Part shown: positions 27,451 to 35,769 of the stretch, one piece after another
How the letters are laid out: every line of letters starts with the position of its first letter
Position numbering within the stretch: the first letter of the stretch is position 1
Source of the DNA: UBA6627 sp965248675
GTDB taxonomy: Bacteria > Chloroflexota > Dehalococcoidia > UBA2979
Length of the DNA: 64,000 nucleotides
Reading direction: 5' to 3'
Assembly: GCA_965248675.1 (NCBI GenBank)
Contig: CBDFJZ010000008.1
Coordinates: forward strand, 1,488,001-1,552,000
Translations under genes and position numbers: made by a program
Notes under the pieces: model-generated
What the model was told of the DNA's origin: nothing
Seen by the model: only the letters and a program-made list of their open reading frames with translations
The model's database searches: none

Positions 27451-28032
27451 ATGACGACCGATACCGCCGCCCCCAGCACCGCTCCGGAGATCGAGCCGCG
27501 TCTGCGCGCGAAACACCGCGACGAGCTGGCGCCGCAGCTGATGCGCGACTTCAACTACACGAACCTGATGCAGGTGCCGGCGCTGTCGAAGATCGCGGTC
27601 AACATCGGCCTCGGCGAGGCGCTCGACAACGCGAACGCCGTCGATTCCGCGACGCGCGATCTGATGGCGATCACCGGCCAGCGCCCGTATGTGCGGCGCG
27701 CGCGTCAGGCGATCTCGAACTTCAAGCTGCGCGAAGGCAACCCGATCGGCGTCGCCCTCACGTTGCGCGGCGTCCGCATGTGGGAGTTCTACGATCGCCT
27801 CGTCACCGCCGCGCTCCCGCGCGTGCGCGACTTCCGAGGCGTCTCTCCAGACGCCTTCGACGGCCACGGGAACTACTCCCTCGGCCTGACCGAGCAGTTG
27901 ATCTTCCCGGAGGTCAACTTCGACAGCATTGATCGAGTACGCGGGCTCCAGGTCAACATCGTGACCACCGCGCCCAGCGATGAAGAGGGCAAGCGGCTGC
28001 TGGAGCTACTCGGGATGCCGTTCCGTCGCTAG
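27451..28032 (+). CDS. rplE: 50S ribosomal protein L5
   Basis: 193 aa; binds 5S rRNA and contacts P-site tRNA. NYTNLMQVPALSKIAVNIGL, GQRPYVRRARQAISNFKLRE, GVSPDAFDGHGNYSLGLTEQ and FPEVNFDSIDRVRGLQVNIV are standard. The next gene is rpsH after 35 bp; the usual rpsN between them is absent. Confidence 0.97.
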   Translation: MTTDTAAPSTAPEIEPRLRAKHRDELAPQLMRDFNYTNLMQVPALSKIAVNIGLGEALDNANAVDSATRDLMAITGQRPYVRRARQAISNFKLREGNPIGVALTLRGVRMWEFYDRLVTAALPRVRDFRGVSPDAFDGHGNYSLGLTEQLIFPEVNFDSIDRVRGLQVNIVTTAPSDEEGKRLLELLGMPFRR

Positions 28033-28067
28033 GCGGAACCCCGGGAACGGAAGGCAGGAATAACCAG

Positions 28068-28466
28068 ATGAGTATGTCGGACCCAATGGCAGACATGTTT
28101 ACGCGCATCCGCAACGCGGCCTCCGCGCGCCACGAGACCGTGCGTGTCCCGGCGTCGAACGTCAAGCGCGCCGTGGCCAGCGTGCTCCGCGAAGAAGGCT
28201 TCATCCGTGAGGTCGAGGAAGTCGAGGACGGGCCGCGCAAGTTCCTCAAACTGGAGATCACCTACGGCGAGGATCGCAAGGCGCTGCTCTCCGGCATTCG
28301 CCGCGTGTCCCGCCCGGGGCTGCGCGTCTACGTGAACAAGCAAGAGATTCCACGAGTCTTCGGCGGCCTCGGGGTCGCCGTGATGAGCACGTCGCAGGGT
28401 GTGATGTCCGGTCGCGAGGCCTGGCGTCGCAAGATCGGCGGCGAAGTGCTCTGTTACATCTGGTAG
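28068..28466 (+). CDS. rpsH: 30S ribosomal protein S8
   Basis: 132 aa; binds 16S helix 21 and in E. coli represses the spc operon. MSMSDPMADMFTRIRNAASA start, DGPRKFLKLEITYGEDRKAL, and the conserved end GVAVMSTSQGVMSGREAWRR. Ends GGEVLCYIW. Confidence 0.97.
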   Translation: MSMSDPMADMFTRIRNAASARHETVRVPASNVKRAVASVLREEGFIREVEEVEDGPRKFLKLEITYGEDRKALLSGIRRVSRPGLRVYVNKQEIPRVFGGLGVAVMSTSQGVMSGREAWRRKIGGEVLCYIW

Positions 28467-28477
28467 GAGATCGAACG

Positions 28478-29014
28478 ATGTCGCGTGTCGGCAAGGCACC
28501 CGTCCCCGTCCCCAGTGGCGTCAGCGTCAAGCTGGACGGCCAGCGCTGCTCGGTCACGGGCCCAAAGGGCGAACTGACCTTCGAGGTGCATCCTGCGATT
28601 CGCGTCAGCCAGGACGCGGACGAGCTCGTGGTCACGCGCCCCTCGGATGCGCCGCAGCACCGTGCGCTTCACGGCCTGACGCGCGCCCTGATCGCGAACA
28701 TGGTGACCGGCGTGACGGACGGGTTTCGCAAATCCTTGGAACTTCGGGGCACCGGTTACCGCGCCCAGTTGCAGGGACAGCAGCTCGTGCTCAACGTCGG
28801 CTTCTCGCATCCGGTCGAGATCCAGCCGCTCGACGGCGCGCAGTTCGAGGTGGAGACACCGACGCTGGTGCACGTGAGCGGCATCGACAAGCAGATCGTC
28901 GGCCAGCAGGCCGCGCTCGTCCGCCGCGTTCGTCCGCCCGAGCCGTACCACGGCAAAGGCGTTCGTTACGTCGACGAGTACGTCCGGCAGAAGGCCGGGA
29001 AGGCGAGGGTCTAG
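28478..29014 (+). CDS. rplF: 50S ribosomal protein L6
   Basis: 178 aa; near the sarcin-ricin loop. SRVGKAPVPVPSGVSVKLDG start, GTGYRAQLQGQQLVLNVGFS, and EPYHGKGVRYVDEYVRQKAG end are diagnostic. Confidence 0.97.
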   Translation: MSRVGKAPVPVPSGVSVKLDGQRCSVTGPKGELTFEVHPAIRVSQDADELVVTRPSDAPQHRALHGLTRALIANMVTGVTDGFRKSLELRGTGYRAQLQGQQLVLNVGFSHPVEIQPLDGAQFEVETPTLVHVSGIDKQIVGQQAALVRRVRPPEPYHGKGVRYVDEYVRQKAGKARV

Positions 29015-29017
29015 CGC

Positions 29018-29380
29018 ATGGCCGACACCAGGACCGCCCGCGCCGGTCGCCTCCGCCGGCATATGCGCGTGCGCAAGCAGCTGCGTGGCACGGCCGACCG
29101 GCCTCGGCTCGCGGTGTACCGTTCGAACCAGCACGTGTACGCGCAGGTGATCGACGACGACGCCGGCCAGACGCTCGCGCACGCCTCGGATCTCGAGGCG
29201 TCGCTGCGTGACGGCGCCGCCACCAAGCGCGAGCGCGCGAAGAGCGTCGGCCAGCTGATCGCCCAGCGCGCCAAGGCGGCCGGCATCGATACGATCGTGT
29301 TCGACCGCGGCGGATTCCGCTATGCCGGCCGCGTGCAGGCATTGGCCGACGCTGCTCGCGAAGAGGGCCTGGAGTTCTAG
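29018..29380 (+). CDS. rplR: 50S ribosomal protein L18
   Basis: 120 aa 5S rRNA-binding protein. RPRLAVYRSNQHVYAQVIDD, GQLIAQRAKAAGIDTIVFDR and GRVQALADAAREEGLEF match the family. Directly abuts rpsE (TAGATG). Confidence 0.97.
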   Translation: MADTRTARAGRLRRHMRVRKQLRGTADRPRLAVYRSNQHVYAQVIDDDAGQTLAHASDLEASLRDGAATKRERAKSVGQLIAQRAKAAGIDTIVFDRGGFRYAGRVQALADAAREEGLEF

Positions 29381-30238
29381 ATGACGCAGGAACAGCAAAC
29401 GCCCCCACCCAACGGGGCAGCGACCGAGGCCGCTCCCCCGAGTGACCCACCGGGGGCTGCTCCCCCCAGTGCCACGGCGAGGGCTGCTCCCCCCAGTGCC
29501 ACGCCGGAGGTGGCAGCCGCGAGCCCCGCGCCGGAGGCTGCGCCTGCTCCGGCGGCGCCCACGCCTCCCGGTGGGCCGGCTGGCGGCGGCCAGGGTGGTG
29601 GCGGCCAGGGCGGCGGCGGCCAGGGCGGCGGCGGTGGCCGCGGATCTCGAGGCGGCGGCGGTGGTGGCCGAGGTGGCCAAGGCCGCGGCGGCCGTGGGCG
29701 TGGCGGAGGCGGCGGACGGGACCAGGGCCGCGGCCGGCGCGACCGCCGGCGTGGCGAGGAGGACGATGGACCCGAGTTCATCGAGAAGGTCGTGTACATC
29801 AACCGCGTCGCGAAGGTCGTCAAGGGCGGCCGGCGCTTCTCGTTCACCGCGATCGTCGTCGTCGGCGACGGCGCCGGGCGCGTCGGCGTCGGCATGGGCC
29901 GTGCCAACGAGGTGCCCGAGGCGATCCGCAAGGGCGGCGTGATCGCGCGCCGCTCGATGTTCTCCGTGGCGATGCGCGACACCACGATCGCGCACGACTA
30001 CGTGGCGCGCTTCAAGGCCTCGCAGGTCGTGATGCGACCGGCCGCCGCCGGCACCGGTCTAATCGCCGGTGGCGCCGTGCGCGCCGTGATGGAAGCGGCT
30101 GGCATCTCCGACGTGCTCACCAAGTCGCTTGGTTCCAACAACCCTGTCAACGTGGCGCGCGCCACGGTCAAGGGTCTGCGTGCGCTGCGTCACCCGCAGG
30201 AAGCTCGCAAGCGGCGCCTCGCGCTGGCGCGGGCGTAG
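29381..30238 (+). CDS. rpsE: 30S ribosomal protein S5 with long Gly/Pro/Ala N-terminal extension
   Basis: 285 aa; usual S5 is about 165. The first 125 residues are low complexity: AAPPSAT-type repeats, then GGGQGGG repeats, then an RGRGG-rich RNA-binding-like stretch. The true S5 begins at about residue 127 (EFIEKVVYINRVAKVVKGGR, VGMGRANEVPEAIRKG) and ends normally. The ATG abuts the rplR stop, and no alternative start with a ribosome site lies closer to the core, so the extension is probably translated. Possible role: disordered RNA- or chaperone-binding tail at the mRNA entry side. Confidence 0.94.
   Translation: MTQEQQTPPPNGAATEAAPPSDPPGAAPPSATARAAPPSATPEVAAASPAPEAAPAPAAPTPPGGPAGGGQGGGGQGGGGQGGGGGRGSRGGGGGGRGGQGRGGRGRGGGGGRDQGRGRRDRRRGEEDDGPEFIEKVVYINRVAKVVKGGRRFSFTAIVVVGDGAGRVGVGMGRANEVPEAIRKGGVIARRSMFSVAMRDTTIAHDYVARFKASQVVMRPAAAGTGLIAGGAVRAVMEAAGISDVLTKSLGSNNPVNVARATVKGLRALRHPQEARKRRLALARA
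29454..29507 (+). repeat. 27-bp tandem repeat inside rpsE
   Basis: Two near-identical 27-bp units starting GGGCTGCTCCCCCCAGTGCC at 29454 and 29481, encoding AAPPSAT-type repeats in the S5 extension. A third, more diverged unit precedes them. Confidence 0.8.
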
Positions 30239-30251
30239 GATCGAACGAACG

Positions 30252-30437
30252 ATGGCGAGCAAGCTGCGCGTGACCTGGACCAAGTCGTCGATCGGCTTCG
30301 CCGCGGATCAGAAGCGAACGATCAAGGCCCTCGGGCTGAAGCGCCTGCACCACTCCGTGGGACACGACGACACCCCGGCGATCCGAGGGATGACCACCAA
30401 GGTGAGGCACCTGGTGACCGTCGAGGAGCTCCAGTAG
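30252..30437 (+). CDS. rpmD: 50S ribosomal protein L30
   Basis: 61 aa. SKLRVTWTKSSIGFAADQKR, ALGLKRLHHSVGHDDTPAIR, and the end MTTKVRHLVTVEEL are standard. Sits in the usual place between rpsE and rplO; its stop overlaps the rplO GTG. Confidence 0.96.
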   Translation: MASKLRVTWTKSSIGFAADQKRTIKALGLKRLHHSVGHDDTPAIRGMTTKVRHLVTVEELQ

Positions 30438-31000
30438 TGGACCAGCACACGCTCCGCCAGCCCGCGGGCGCGAAGAAGGCGCGCAAGCGCCTCGGCCGCG
30501 GCAACGCCACCGGGCAGGGCACGTACGCCGGCCGCGGGCTGAAAGGCCAGAAGGCCCGCAACAACATCAAGCCCGGCTTCGAGGGCGGCCAGAACCCGCT
30601 CGTGCGCCGCATCCCTCGATTGCGCGGCTTCCGCAACTTCCGTCGCGTCGAGTTCCAGGCCGTCAACCTCGAGGACCTCGCCGCTCGCTTCGAGGCGGGC
30701 GCGACGGTCGATGGCGCGGCGCTGGCCGCGGAGCGCTTGCTCGACGACGCCGACCAGCCGTTCAAGGTGCTGGCACGCGGCGAGCTGTCGCACGCGCTCG
30801 CGATCAAGGCGCCGCGGCTCTCGAAGGCAGCCAAGGAGGCGATCACCGCCGCCGGCGGCAGCTTCGAGGAGCTCGCGCCGGCCGTGAAGCGCGTCCGCAA
30901 CCGGATTCACCGCCGCCGGGCGGCCCCTGATGACGTGAGCGGTGGGTCGGCCGAGGCCGAAGCTGCCCCCGCCGACACTCCCGAAGACGAGGACAACTAG
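30437..31000 (+). CDS. rplO: 50S ribosomal protein L15
   Basis: 187 aa. GTG 30437 in TAGTG. KKARKRLGRGNATGQGTYAG, GLKGQKARNNIKPGFEGGQN and PLVRRIPRLRGFRNFRRVEF are diagnostic. The C-terminus carries an acidic tail of about 25 residues (SAEAEAAPADTPEDEDN), a milder case of the tails on S6, L3 and S17. Confidence 0.96.
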   Translation: MDQHTLRQPAGAKKARKRLGRGNATGQGTYAGRGLKGQKARNNIKPGFEGGQNPLVRRIPRLRGFRNFRRVEFQAVNLEDLAARFEAGATVDGAALAAERLLDDADQPFKVLARGELSHALAIKAPRLSKAAKEAITAAGGSFEELAPAVKRVRNRIHRRRAAPDDVSGGSAEAEAAPADTPEDEDN

Positions 31001-31003
31001 CTC

Positions 31004-32350
31004 ATGGCCCTCGGGAGCACCGGCCAGGCCTCGGGCGGACAGACCCGCCTGCTCACGGCGGCGGCGGAAGCGTTCCGCCAGCCGGACGTGCGCGCGAAGA
31101 TCCTCTTCACGCTGGGTATGCTGCTGATCTTCCGCTTCGTAGCGCACATCCCGGTGCCGGGCGTCGATCGCGCCGCGCTGGCGCAGACGTTCAGCGACAA
31201 CGCGATTCTCGGGTTCCTGAACCTCTTCTCCGGAGGCGCCCTCGAGAATCTGTCGGTCGCCGCGCTCGGCGTCTATCCGTACATCACGGCCACGATCGTG
31301 ATGCAGCTCGCCAGCCCGCTGATTCCGCGCCTCCAGGCGCTGCAGCAGGAGGGCGAGGCCGGCCGCAACCGGCTTCAGATGTACACGCACTGGTTGACCG
31401 TGCCGCTCGCCGCGTTCCAGGGCTACGCGCAGCTGCTGCTGATCCAGCAGCTCGGCGGCGTCACCGACATCGGCTTTAGCGGCGGCAACGCTCTGCCTAC
31501 CTTCGCCACGATCATCTCGATGGTCGCCGGCACGATGTTCCTCGTCTGGCTCGGCGAGCTGATCTCGGAGCACGGCGTCGGGAACGGCGTGTCGTTGATC
31601 ATCCTCGGGGGGATCGTCGCCGGGTTGCCGGGCCTGTTCGGCCAGGTCTTCCTCACCGGAACGGGCCAGGCGGTCGGTTCGCTCTTCCTGCTCGCGATCC
31701 TCGCAATCGCCGTGGTGGCGTTCATCGTCCTGTTCCAGGAGGCGCAGCGGCGGGTACCGGTTCAGTACGCGCGCTCGACGTTCCGTGGCGGCCGGATGTA
31801 CCGCCAGCAGGGGCAGTCGTTCATCCCGCTGCGCGTCAACACCGCTGGCATGATCCCGATCATCTTCGCCACCTCGATCATGATCTTCCCCCCGGTTGTC
31901 GCTCAGTTCGTCGCTGAGACGGCCGACGTCGGATGGATCCGCGACTTCGCCAACTTCGGCCAGACCGCGCTCTCACCGACCGGATTGCTCTACTGGATCG
32001 GCATCTTCTTGATGGTTGTGATCTTCGCGTTCTTCTACACGATGGTCGTCTTCCAACAGCAGAATCTCGCGGACAACTTGCAGCGGCAGGGCGGATTCAT
32101 CCCCGGGATCAGACCCGGGCGGCCGACGCAGGAGTACATCACGCGCGTGCTGGTGCGGATCACCTGGGGTGGCGCGATCTTCCTCGGCCTCGTCGCGGTG
32201 ATGCCGTTCCTCGCCACCCGGCTGACGAACGTGCAGGCGCTCACGATCAGCGCCGCCGGTCTGCTGATCGTCGTCGGCGTCGTCCTCGACACCATGCGCC
32301 AGATCGAGGCGCAGATGATGATGCGCAACTACGAGGGATTCATCCGCTGA
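31004..32350 (+). CDS. secY: Protein translocase subunit SecY
   Basis: 448 aa, ten-helix channel of the Sec translocon. Early motif FRFVAHIPVPGVDRAALAQT, plug and helix regions NLFSGGALENLSVAALGVYP, ITATIVMQLASPLIPRLQAL, cytosolic loop RRVPVQYARSTFRGGRMYRQ, QSFIPLRVNTAGMIPIIFAT and the C5 loop QGGFIPGIRPGRPTQEYI are present. Standard spc position. TGATG overlap with adk. Confidence 0.97.
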   Translation: MALGSTGQASGGQTRLLTAAAEAFRQPDVRAKILFTLGMLLIFRFVAHIPVPGVDRAALAQTFSDNAILGFLNLFSGGALENLSVAALGVYPYITATIVMQLASPLIPRLQALQQEGEAGRNRLQMYTHWLTVPLAAFQGYAQLLLIQQLGGVTDIGFSGGNALPTFATIISMVAGTMFLVWLGELISEHGVGNGVSLIILGGIVAGLPGLFGQVFLTGTGQAVGSLFLLAILAIAVVAFIVLFQEAQRRVPVQYARSTFRGGRMYRQQGQSFIPLRVNTAGMIPIIFATSIMIFPPVVAQFVAETADVGWIRDFANFGQTALSPTGLLYWIGIFLMVVIFAFFYTMVVFQQQNLADNLQRQGGFIPGIRPGRPTQEYITRVLVRITWGGAIFLGLVAVMPFLATRLTNVQALTISAAGLLIVVGVVLDTMRQIEAQMMMRNYEGFIR

Positions 32351-33018
32351 TGCAGCTGATTCTGCTCGGGCTTCCCGGCGCCGGTAAGGGCACCCAGGCG
32401 CACGTCCTCGCCGATCGGCTGGGCCTGCTCCACATCTCGACCGGCGACATGTTCCGCGAGGCGGCGGCCGCCGGCACCGAGCTCGGTATGCGCGCCCAGC
32501 AGTTCATGAACAAGGGTGAGCTCGTGCCGGACGAGGTGACGATCGGCATGCTGCTCGAGCGCATCGCCCAGCCCGACGCTGCGAAGGGCATCATGCTCGA
32601 CGGCTTCCCGCGGACGATCCGGCAGGCCGAGGCGCTCGACGGCGCCCTGGGGGATCGCAACTCGCCGATCGACGCCGTGCTCTACATCGAGGTCCCCGAG
32701 GACCAGCTGATGAGCCGGCTCACCGGCCGCTGGACCTGCCCGACCTGTGGCGCGATCTACCACGAGCTGACCAGCCCACCTCGGACCGCCGGTCAGTGCG
32801 ACGTCGAAGGCGACGCGCTCACCCAGCGCGCCGACGATCAGCCCGCCACCGTCAAGGCGCGCCTGGACGCGAACCGCGAGCGGACCGAGCAGCTCGCCGC
32901 TTACTACGAGTCGGCCTCGAAGCTGCACCACATCGACGGTGCCGGTGCCCCCGACGACATAACGGACCGCTTGATGGCGGCGAGCTGCTCGGTACCCGCC
33001 ACGGCGCCGGGGGCGTAG
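32350..33018 (+). CDS. adk: Adenylate kinase
   Basis: 222 aa; ATP + AMP to 2 ADP. P-loop GLPGAGKGT (6-14), AMP-binding STGDMFREA and DGFPRTIRQAEAL, LID arginines. The LID is the long, zinc-finger-like type (CPTCGAIYH ... CDVEGDALTQRADD), but the fourth ligand position is not Cys, so zinc binding may be altered. ATG overlaps the secY stop. Confidence 0.96.
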   Translation: MQLILLGLPGAGKGTQAHVLADRLGLLHISTGDMFREAAAAGTELGMRAQQFMNKGELVPDEVTIGMLLERIAQPDAAKGIMLDGFPRTIRQAEALDGALGDRNSPIDAVLYIEVPEDQLMSRLTGRWTCPTCGAIYHELTSPPRTAGQCDVEGDALTQRADDQPATVKARLDANRERTEQLAAYYESASKLHHIDGAGAPDDITDRLMAASCSVPATAPGA

Positions 33019-33024
33019 ACTGAT

Positions 33025-33783
33025 ATGCCGGTCGAGCTCAAGTCAACAGCGGAACTCGAGCAGATGCGCCGTGCCGGGCGCATCAATGCTGAGGTTCGCG
33101 CGCTGCTGATGGAGGCGATGAAGCCGGGTGTCACCGGGCTCGAGCTGGACGAACTGGCGTTCCGCGAGATTGAGAAGCGCGGCGCCGTCGCCACCTTCAA
33201 GGGCTACGCACCGGGCGGCCGGCCTCCGTATCCCGGGGCGATCTGCTTCTCCGTCAACGAGGAACTCGTGCACGGCATCCCGAGCGACCGGCTCCTCGAG
33301 GAGGGCGATATCGTCAGTATCGACCTCGGGGTGACGTACGAGGGTTGGGTGTCAGACGCGGCGTTCACGGCGCCCGTTGGCGACGTATCGCAGGAGGCGC
33401 TCGACCTGATTCAGACGACGCGCGAAGCGCTCTGGTGCGGCATCGAGAGCGCTCGGGTGGGCAACCGCCTGGGCGACGTATCGCACGCGATCGGCAACCG
33501 CGCGGGCTCCTACGGGATCATCGACGAGTACGGCGGCCACGGCGTCGGTCGGTCGATGCACGAGGAGCCGCACATCCTGAACAAGGGCCGTCCTGGCGTC
33601 GGTATGCCGCTGCGCCCGGGGATGGTGATCGCGCTGGAACCGATGTTCGCGATCGGTCACCCGGCGACGCAGGAACTCGACGACCGCTGGACCGTCGTGA
33701 TGCGCGATGGCAGCCTCTCCGCCCACTGGGAGGAGACGATCGCGGTCACCGAGGACGGACCGGAGGTGCTCACCCGCATCTAG
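33025..33783 (+). CDS. map: Methionine aminopeptidase, type I
   Basis: 252 aa dimetal enzyme removing initiator Met. Metal ligands and surroundings are visible: SIDLGVTYEGWVSDAAFTAP, YGGHGVGRSMHEEPHI, ALEPMFAIG, HWEETIAVTEDGPEVL. Seven bases after adk, then infA: the conserved secY-adk-map-infA order. Confidence 0.97.
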   Translation: MPVELKSTAELEQMRRAGRINAEVRALLMEAMKPGVTGLELDELAFREIEKRGAVATFKGYAPGGRPPYPGAICFSVNEELVHGIPSDRLLEEGDIVSIDLGVTYEGWVSDAAFTAPVGDVSQEALDLIQTTREALWCGIESARVGNRLGDVSHAIGNRAGSYGIIDEYGGHGVGRSMHEEPHILNKGRPGVGMPLRPGMVIALEPMFAIGHPATQELDDRWTVVMRDGSLSAHWEETIAVTEDGPEVLTRI

Positions 33784-33797
33784 CGGGCGGGCCGATC

Positions 33798-34061
33798 ATG
33801 CCAAGACGAGGACGAGGCCAGCGCGAACGCGCGCCGCGGGAGAAAAAAGACAAAGAAGTCATCGAGGTCGAAGGTGTCGTCAAGGAGGCGCTCCCGAACG
33901 CCATGTTCGACGTCGAGCTGCCGAACGGACACCACGTGCTGGCGGGGATCTCCGGGCGGATGCGGATGAACTACATCCGGATCCTGCTCGGTGACCGTGT
34001 GCTGGTTGAGCTGAGCCCGTACGACCTGAGTCGCGGGCGGATTACTTACCGGTTCCGCTAA
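33798..34061 (+). CDS. infA: Translation initiation factor IF-1
   Basis: 87-aa OB-fold protein blocking the A site during initiation. ATG 33798 gives MPRRGRGQRERAPREKKDKE, a basic extension of about 15 residues longer than E. coli IF-1, then VIEVEGVVKEALPNAMFDVE, GHHVLAGISGRMRMNYIRIL, YDLSRGRITYRFR. Confidence 0.96.
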   Translation: MPRRGRGQRERAPREKKDKEVIEVEGVVKEALPNAMFDVELPNGHHVLAGISGRMRMNYIRILLGDRVLVELSPYDLSRGRITYRFR

Positions 34062-34109
34062 GCGCGCGGTCCGTTTCGGATCCCGCCCGGGGCGGAGAGG
34101 GAGGCGAAC

Positions 34110-34235
34110 GTGAAGGTCAAGGCATCGCTGCGCAGCGCGAAGCTGCGCGACAAGAACTGCCAGATCGTGCGCCGCAAGGGCAAGCTGTACGTGATCAACA
34201 AGCGCAACCCCCGCTACAAGGTGCGGCAGGGCTAG
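34110..34235 (+). CDS. rpmJ: 50S ribosomal protein L36 (zinc-free type)
   Basis: 41 codons from GTG 34110 after GAGAGGGAGG: MKVKASLRSAKLRDKNCQIV then RRKGKLYVINKRNPRYKVRQ and a final G. Only one Cys remains, so this is the C- form without the CCHC zinc site. Usual position between infA and rpsM. Confidence 0.95.
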   Translation: MKVKASLRSAKLRDKNCQIVRRKGKLYVINKRNPRYKVRQG

Positions 34236-34256
34236 CGAGCGCTCGAGGAGTCAATC

Positions 34257-34640
34257 ATGGCGCGTATCGCCGGCGTGGACATCCCACGCGACAAGCAGAT
34301 CCAGTTTTCATTGCCGTACGTGTACGGCATTGGCCGCCCCACGGCGATGAAGGTCTGTGAGCAGACCAACGTTGCTCCGGATGCGATGGTTCGCGATCTG
34401 ACGGACGACGAAGTACTGCGGATCCGCGCCGTCGTCGAGGGCGATCACATCGTCGAGGGTGACCTCCGCCGCGAGGTGCGCCAGAACGTGCAGCGCCTGA
34501 TCGAGATCAACTGCTACCGCGGGCAGCGCCACCGCCGTGGCCTGCCGCTCCGCGGCCAGCGCACCAAGACGAACGCGCGGACGCGGCGCGGCTCGAAGCG
34601 CATCGTGTCCGGCAAGAAGAAAGCGGCCATGCGGAAGTAA
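34257..34640 (+). CDS. rpsM: 30S ribosomal protein S13
   Basis: 127 aa; head protein forming bridges B1a/b. ARIAGVDIPRDKQIQFSLPY, YGIGRPTAMKVCEQTNVAPD, and the basic end RGLPLRGQRTKTNARTRRGS are standard. Confidence 0.97.
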   Translation: MARIAGVDIPRDKQIQFSLPYVYGIGRPTAMKVCEQTNVAPDAMVRDLTDDEVLRIRAVVEGDHIVEGDLRREVRQNVQRLIEINCYRGQRHRRGLPLRGQRTKTNARTRRGSKRIVSGKKKAAMRK

Positions 34641-34678
34641 GTACCGTCTGATCAGGGCCAGATCGAGGAGACAGGCAT

Positions 34679-35068
34679 ATGGGTCGTGCCCAGGGTCGAG
34701 GTCGTCGTCGCGTATCGAAGAACGTGCCGCGGGGGATGGCGTTCATCAAATCGACGTTCAACAACACCGTCGTGACGATCACCGATCCGAACGGCAACGC
34801 GATCGCGTGGGGCAGCGGCGGCACGGCCGGCTTCACCGGTTCGCGCAAGAGCACCCCCTACGCCGCGCAACTCGCCGCCGAGGGCGCCGCCGAGCGCGCC
34901 ATGGAGCATGGCCTGCGCGAGCTGGCCGTCCAGGTGAAGGGCCCGGGACCCGGGCGCGAGGCGGCAATCCGAGCGTTGCAGGCCTCGGGCATCCGCATCT
35001 CGTCGATCCGCGACCGCACGCCGGTCCCCCACAACGGGGTTCGCGCGCGGCGCCGGCCACGTAGCTAG
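34679..35068 (+). CDS. rpsK: 30S ribosomal protein S11
   Basis: 129 aa platform protein near the E-site mRNA. IKSTFNNTVVTITDPNGNAI, GSRKSTPYAAQLAAEGAAER, GPGPGREAAIRALQASGIRI and the end IRDRTPVPHNGVRARRRPRS are diagnostic. Confidence 0.97.
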   Translation: MGRAQGRGRRRVSKNVPRGMAFIKSTFNNTVVTITDPNGNAIAWGSGGTAGFTGSRKSTPYAAQLAAEGAAERAMEHGLRELAVQVKGPGPGREAAIRALQASGIRISSIRDRTPVPHNGVRARRRPRS

Positions 35069-35096
35069 CTAGAGACGAAGGTAGGGAACTAGGGCG

Positions 35097-35699
35097 ATGG
35101 CGCGTTACACCGGGCCGAAGTGGCGGAAGTCTCGCCGCTATGGGGCCGATCTGTGGGGCAATCCGAAGTCGATGCGTCGCGGCTACCCGCCGGGACCGCG
35201 GCCGCTGCGTCGCCGCAAGATCTCCGATCGCGGTCAGCAGCTGATGGAGAAGCAGAAGGTCCGCTACGCCTACGGGCTGATGGAGAAGCAGTTCCGGCGC
35301 GTCTACGAGCGCGCCGAGCAGCGCACCGGCGTGACCGGCGACAACCTGATGCAGATGCTCGAGGAGCGCCTCGACAACGTCGTCTACCGCCTCGGGTTCG
35401 CCAGCACGCGGCCGCAGGCACGGCAGCTCGTCACGCACGGCCTGATCGCGCTCAACGGCTCGAAGCTGGACATCCCCAGCGCACGCGTGCGGCTGGGTCA
35501 GGAGGTCGGGTTCTCGGCGCGCGGACAGCGCTCCGAGTACTTCAAGATCCTCCAGGAGGAGATCAAGGGGCGCGACGTGCCCGGCTGGCTCGAGATCGAC
35601 CGTGAGGCGGTGAAGGGGCGGATGCTCCAGCAGCCCGGGCCGACCGATTGGGATCCGCACTTCCTGCCAAGTGCGGTCGTGGAGTTCTACTCCCGCTAA
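35097..35699 (+). CDS. rpsD: 30S ribosomal protein S4
   Basis: 200 aa; primary 16S binder and part of the mRNA entry helicase. Without the N-terminal zinc cysteines (zinc-free type). RVYERAEQRTGVTGDNLMQM, LDNVVYRLGFASTRPQARQL, TDWDPHFLPSAVVEFYSR end. In E. coli S4 represses the alpha operon. Confidence 0.96.
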   Translation: MARYTGPKWRKSRRYGADLWGNPKSMRRGYPPGPRPLRRRKISDRGQQLMEKQKVRYAYGLMEKQFRRVYERAEQRTGVTGDNLMQMLEERLDNVVYRLGFASTRPQARQLVTHGLIALNGSKLDIPSARVRLGQEVGFSARGQRSEYFKILQEEIKGRDVPGWLEIDREAVKGRMLQQPGPTDWDPHFLPSAVVEFYSR

Positions 35700-35769
35700 C
35701 GAATGGAACACGCACGCACGTCCGGTCGTTCCCCATTCGGGAACGCGGACGCGGCGAGAGAGGTGTGCC

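Noticed and set aside
29454..29650. CRISPR-like or minisatellite array in rpsE
   Set aside because: Only two or three short in-frame repeats encoding AAPPSAT and GGGQ peptides; no spacers.
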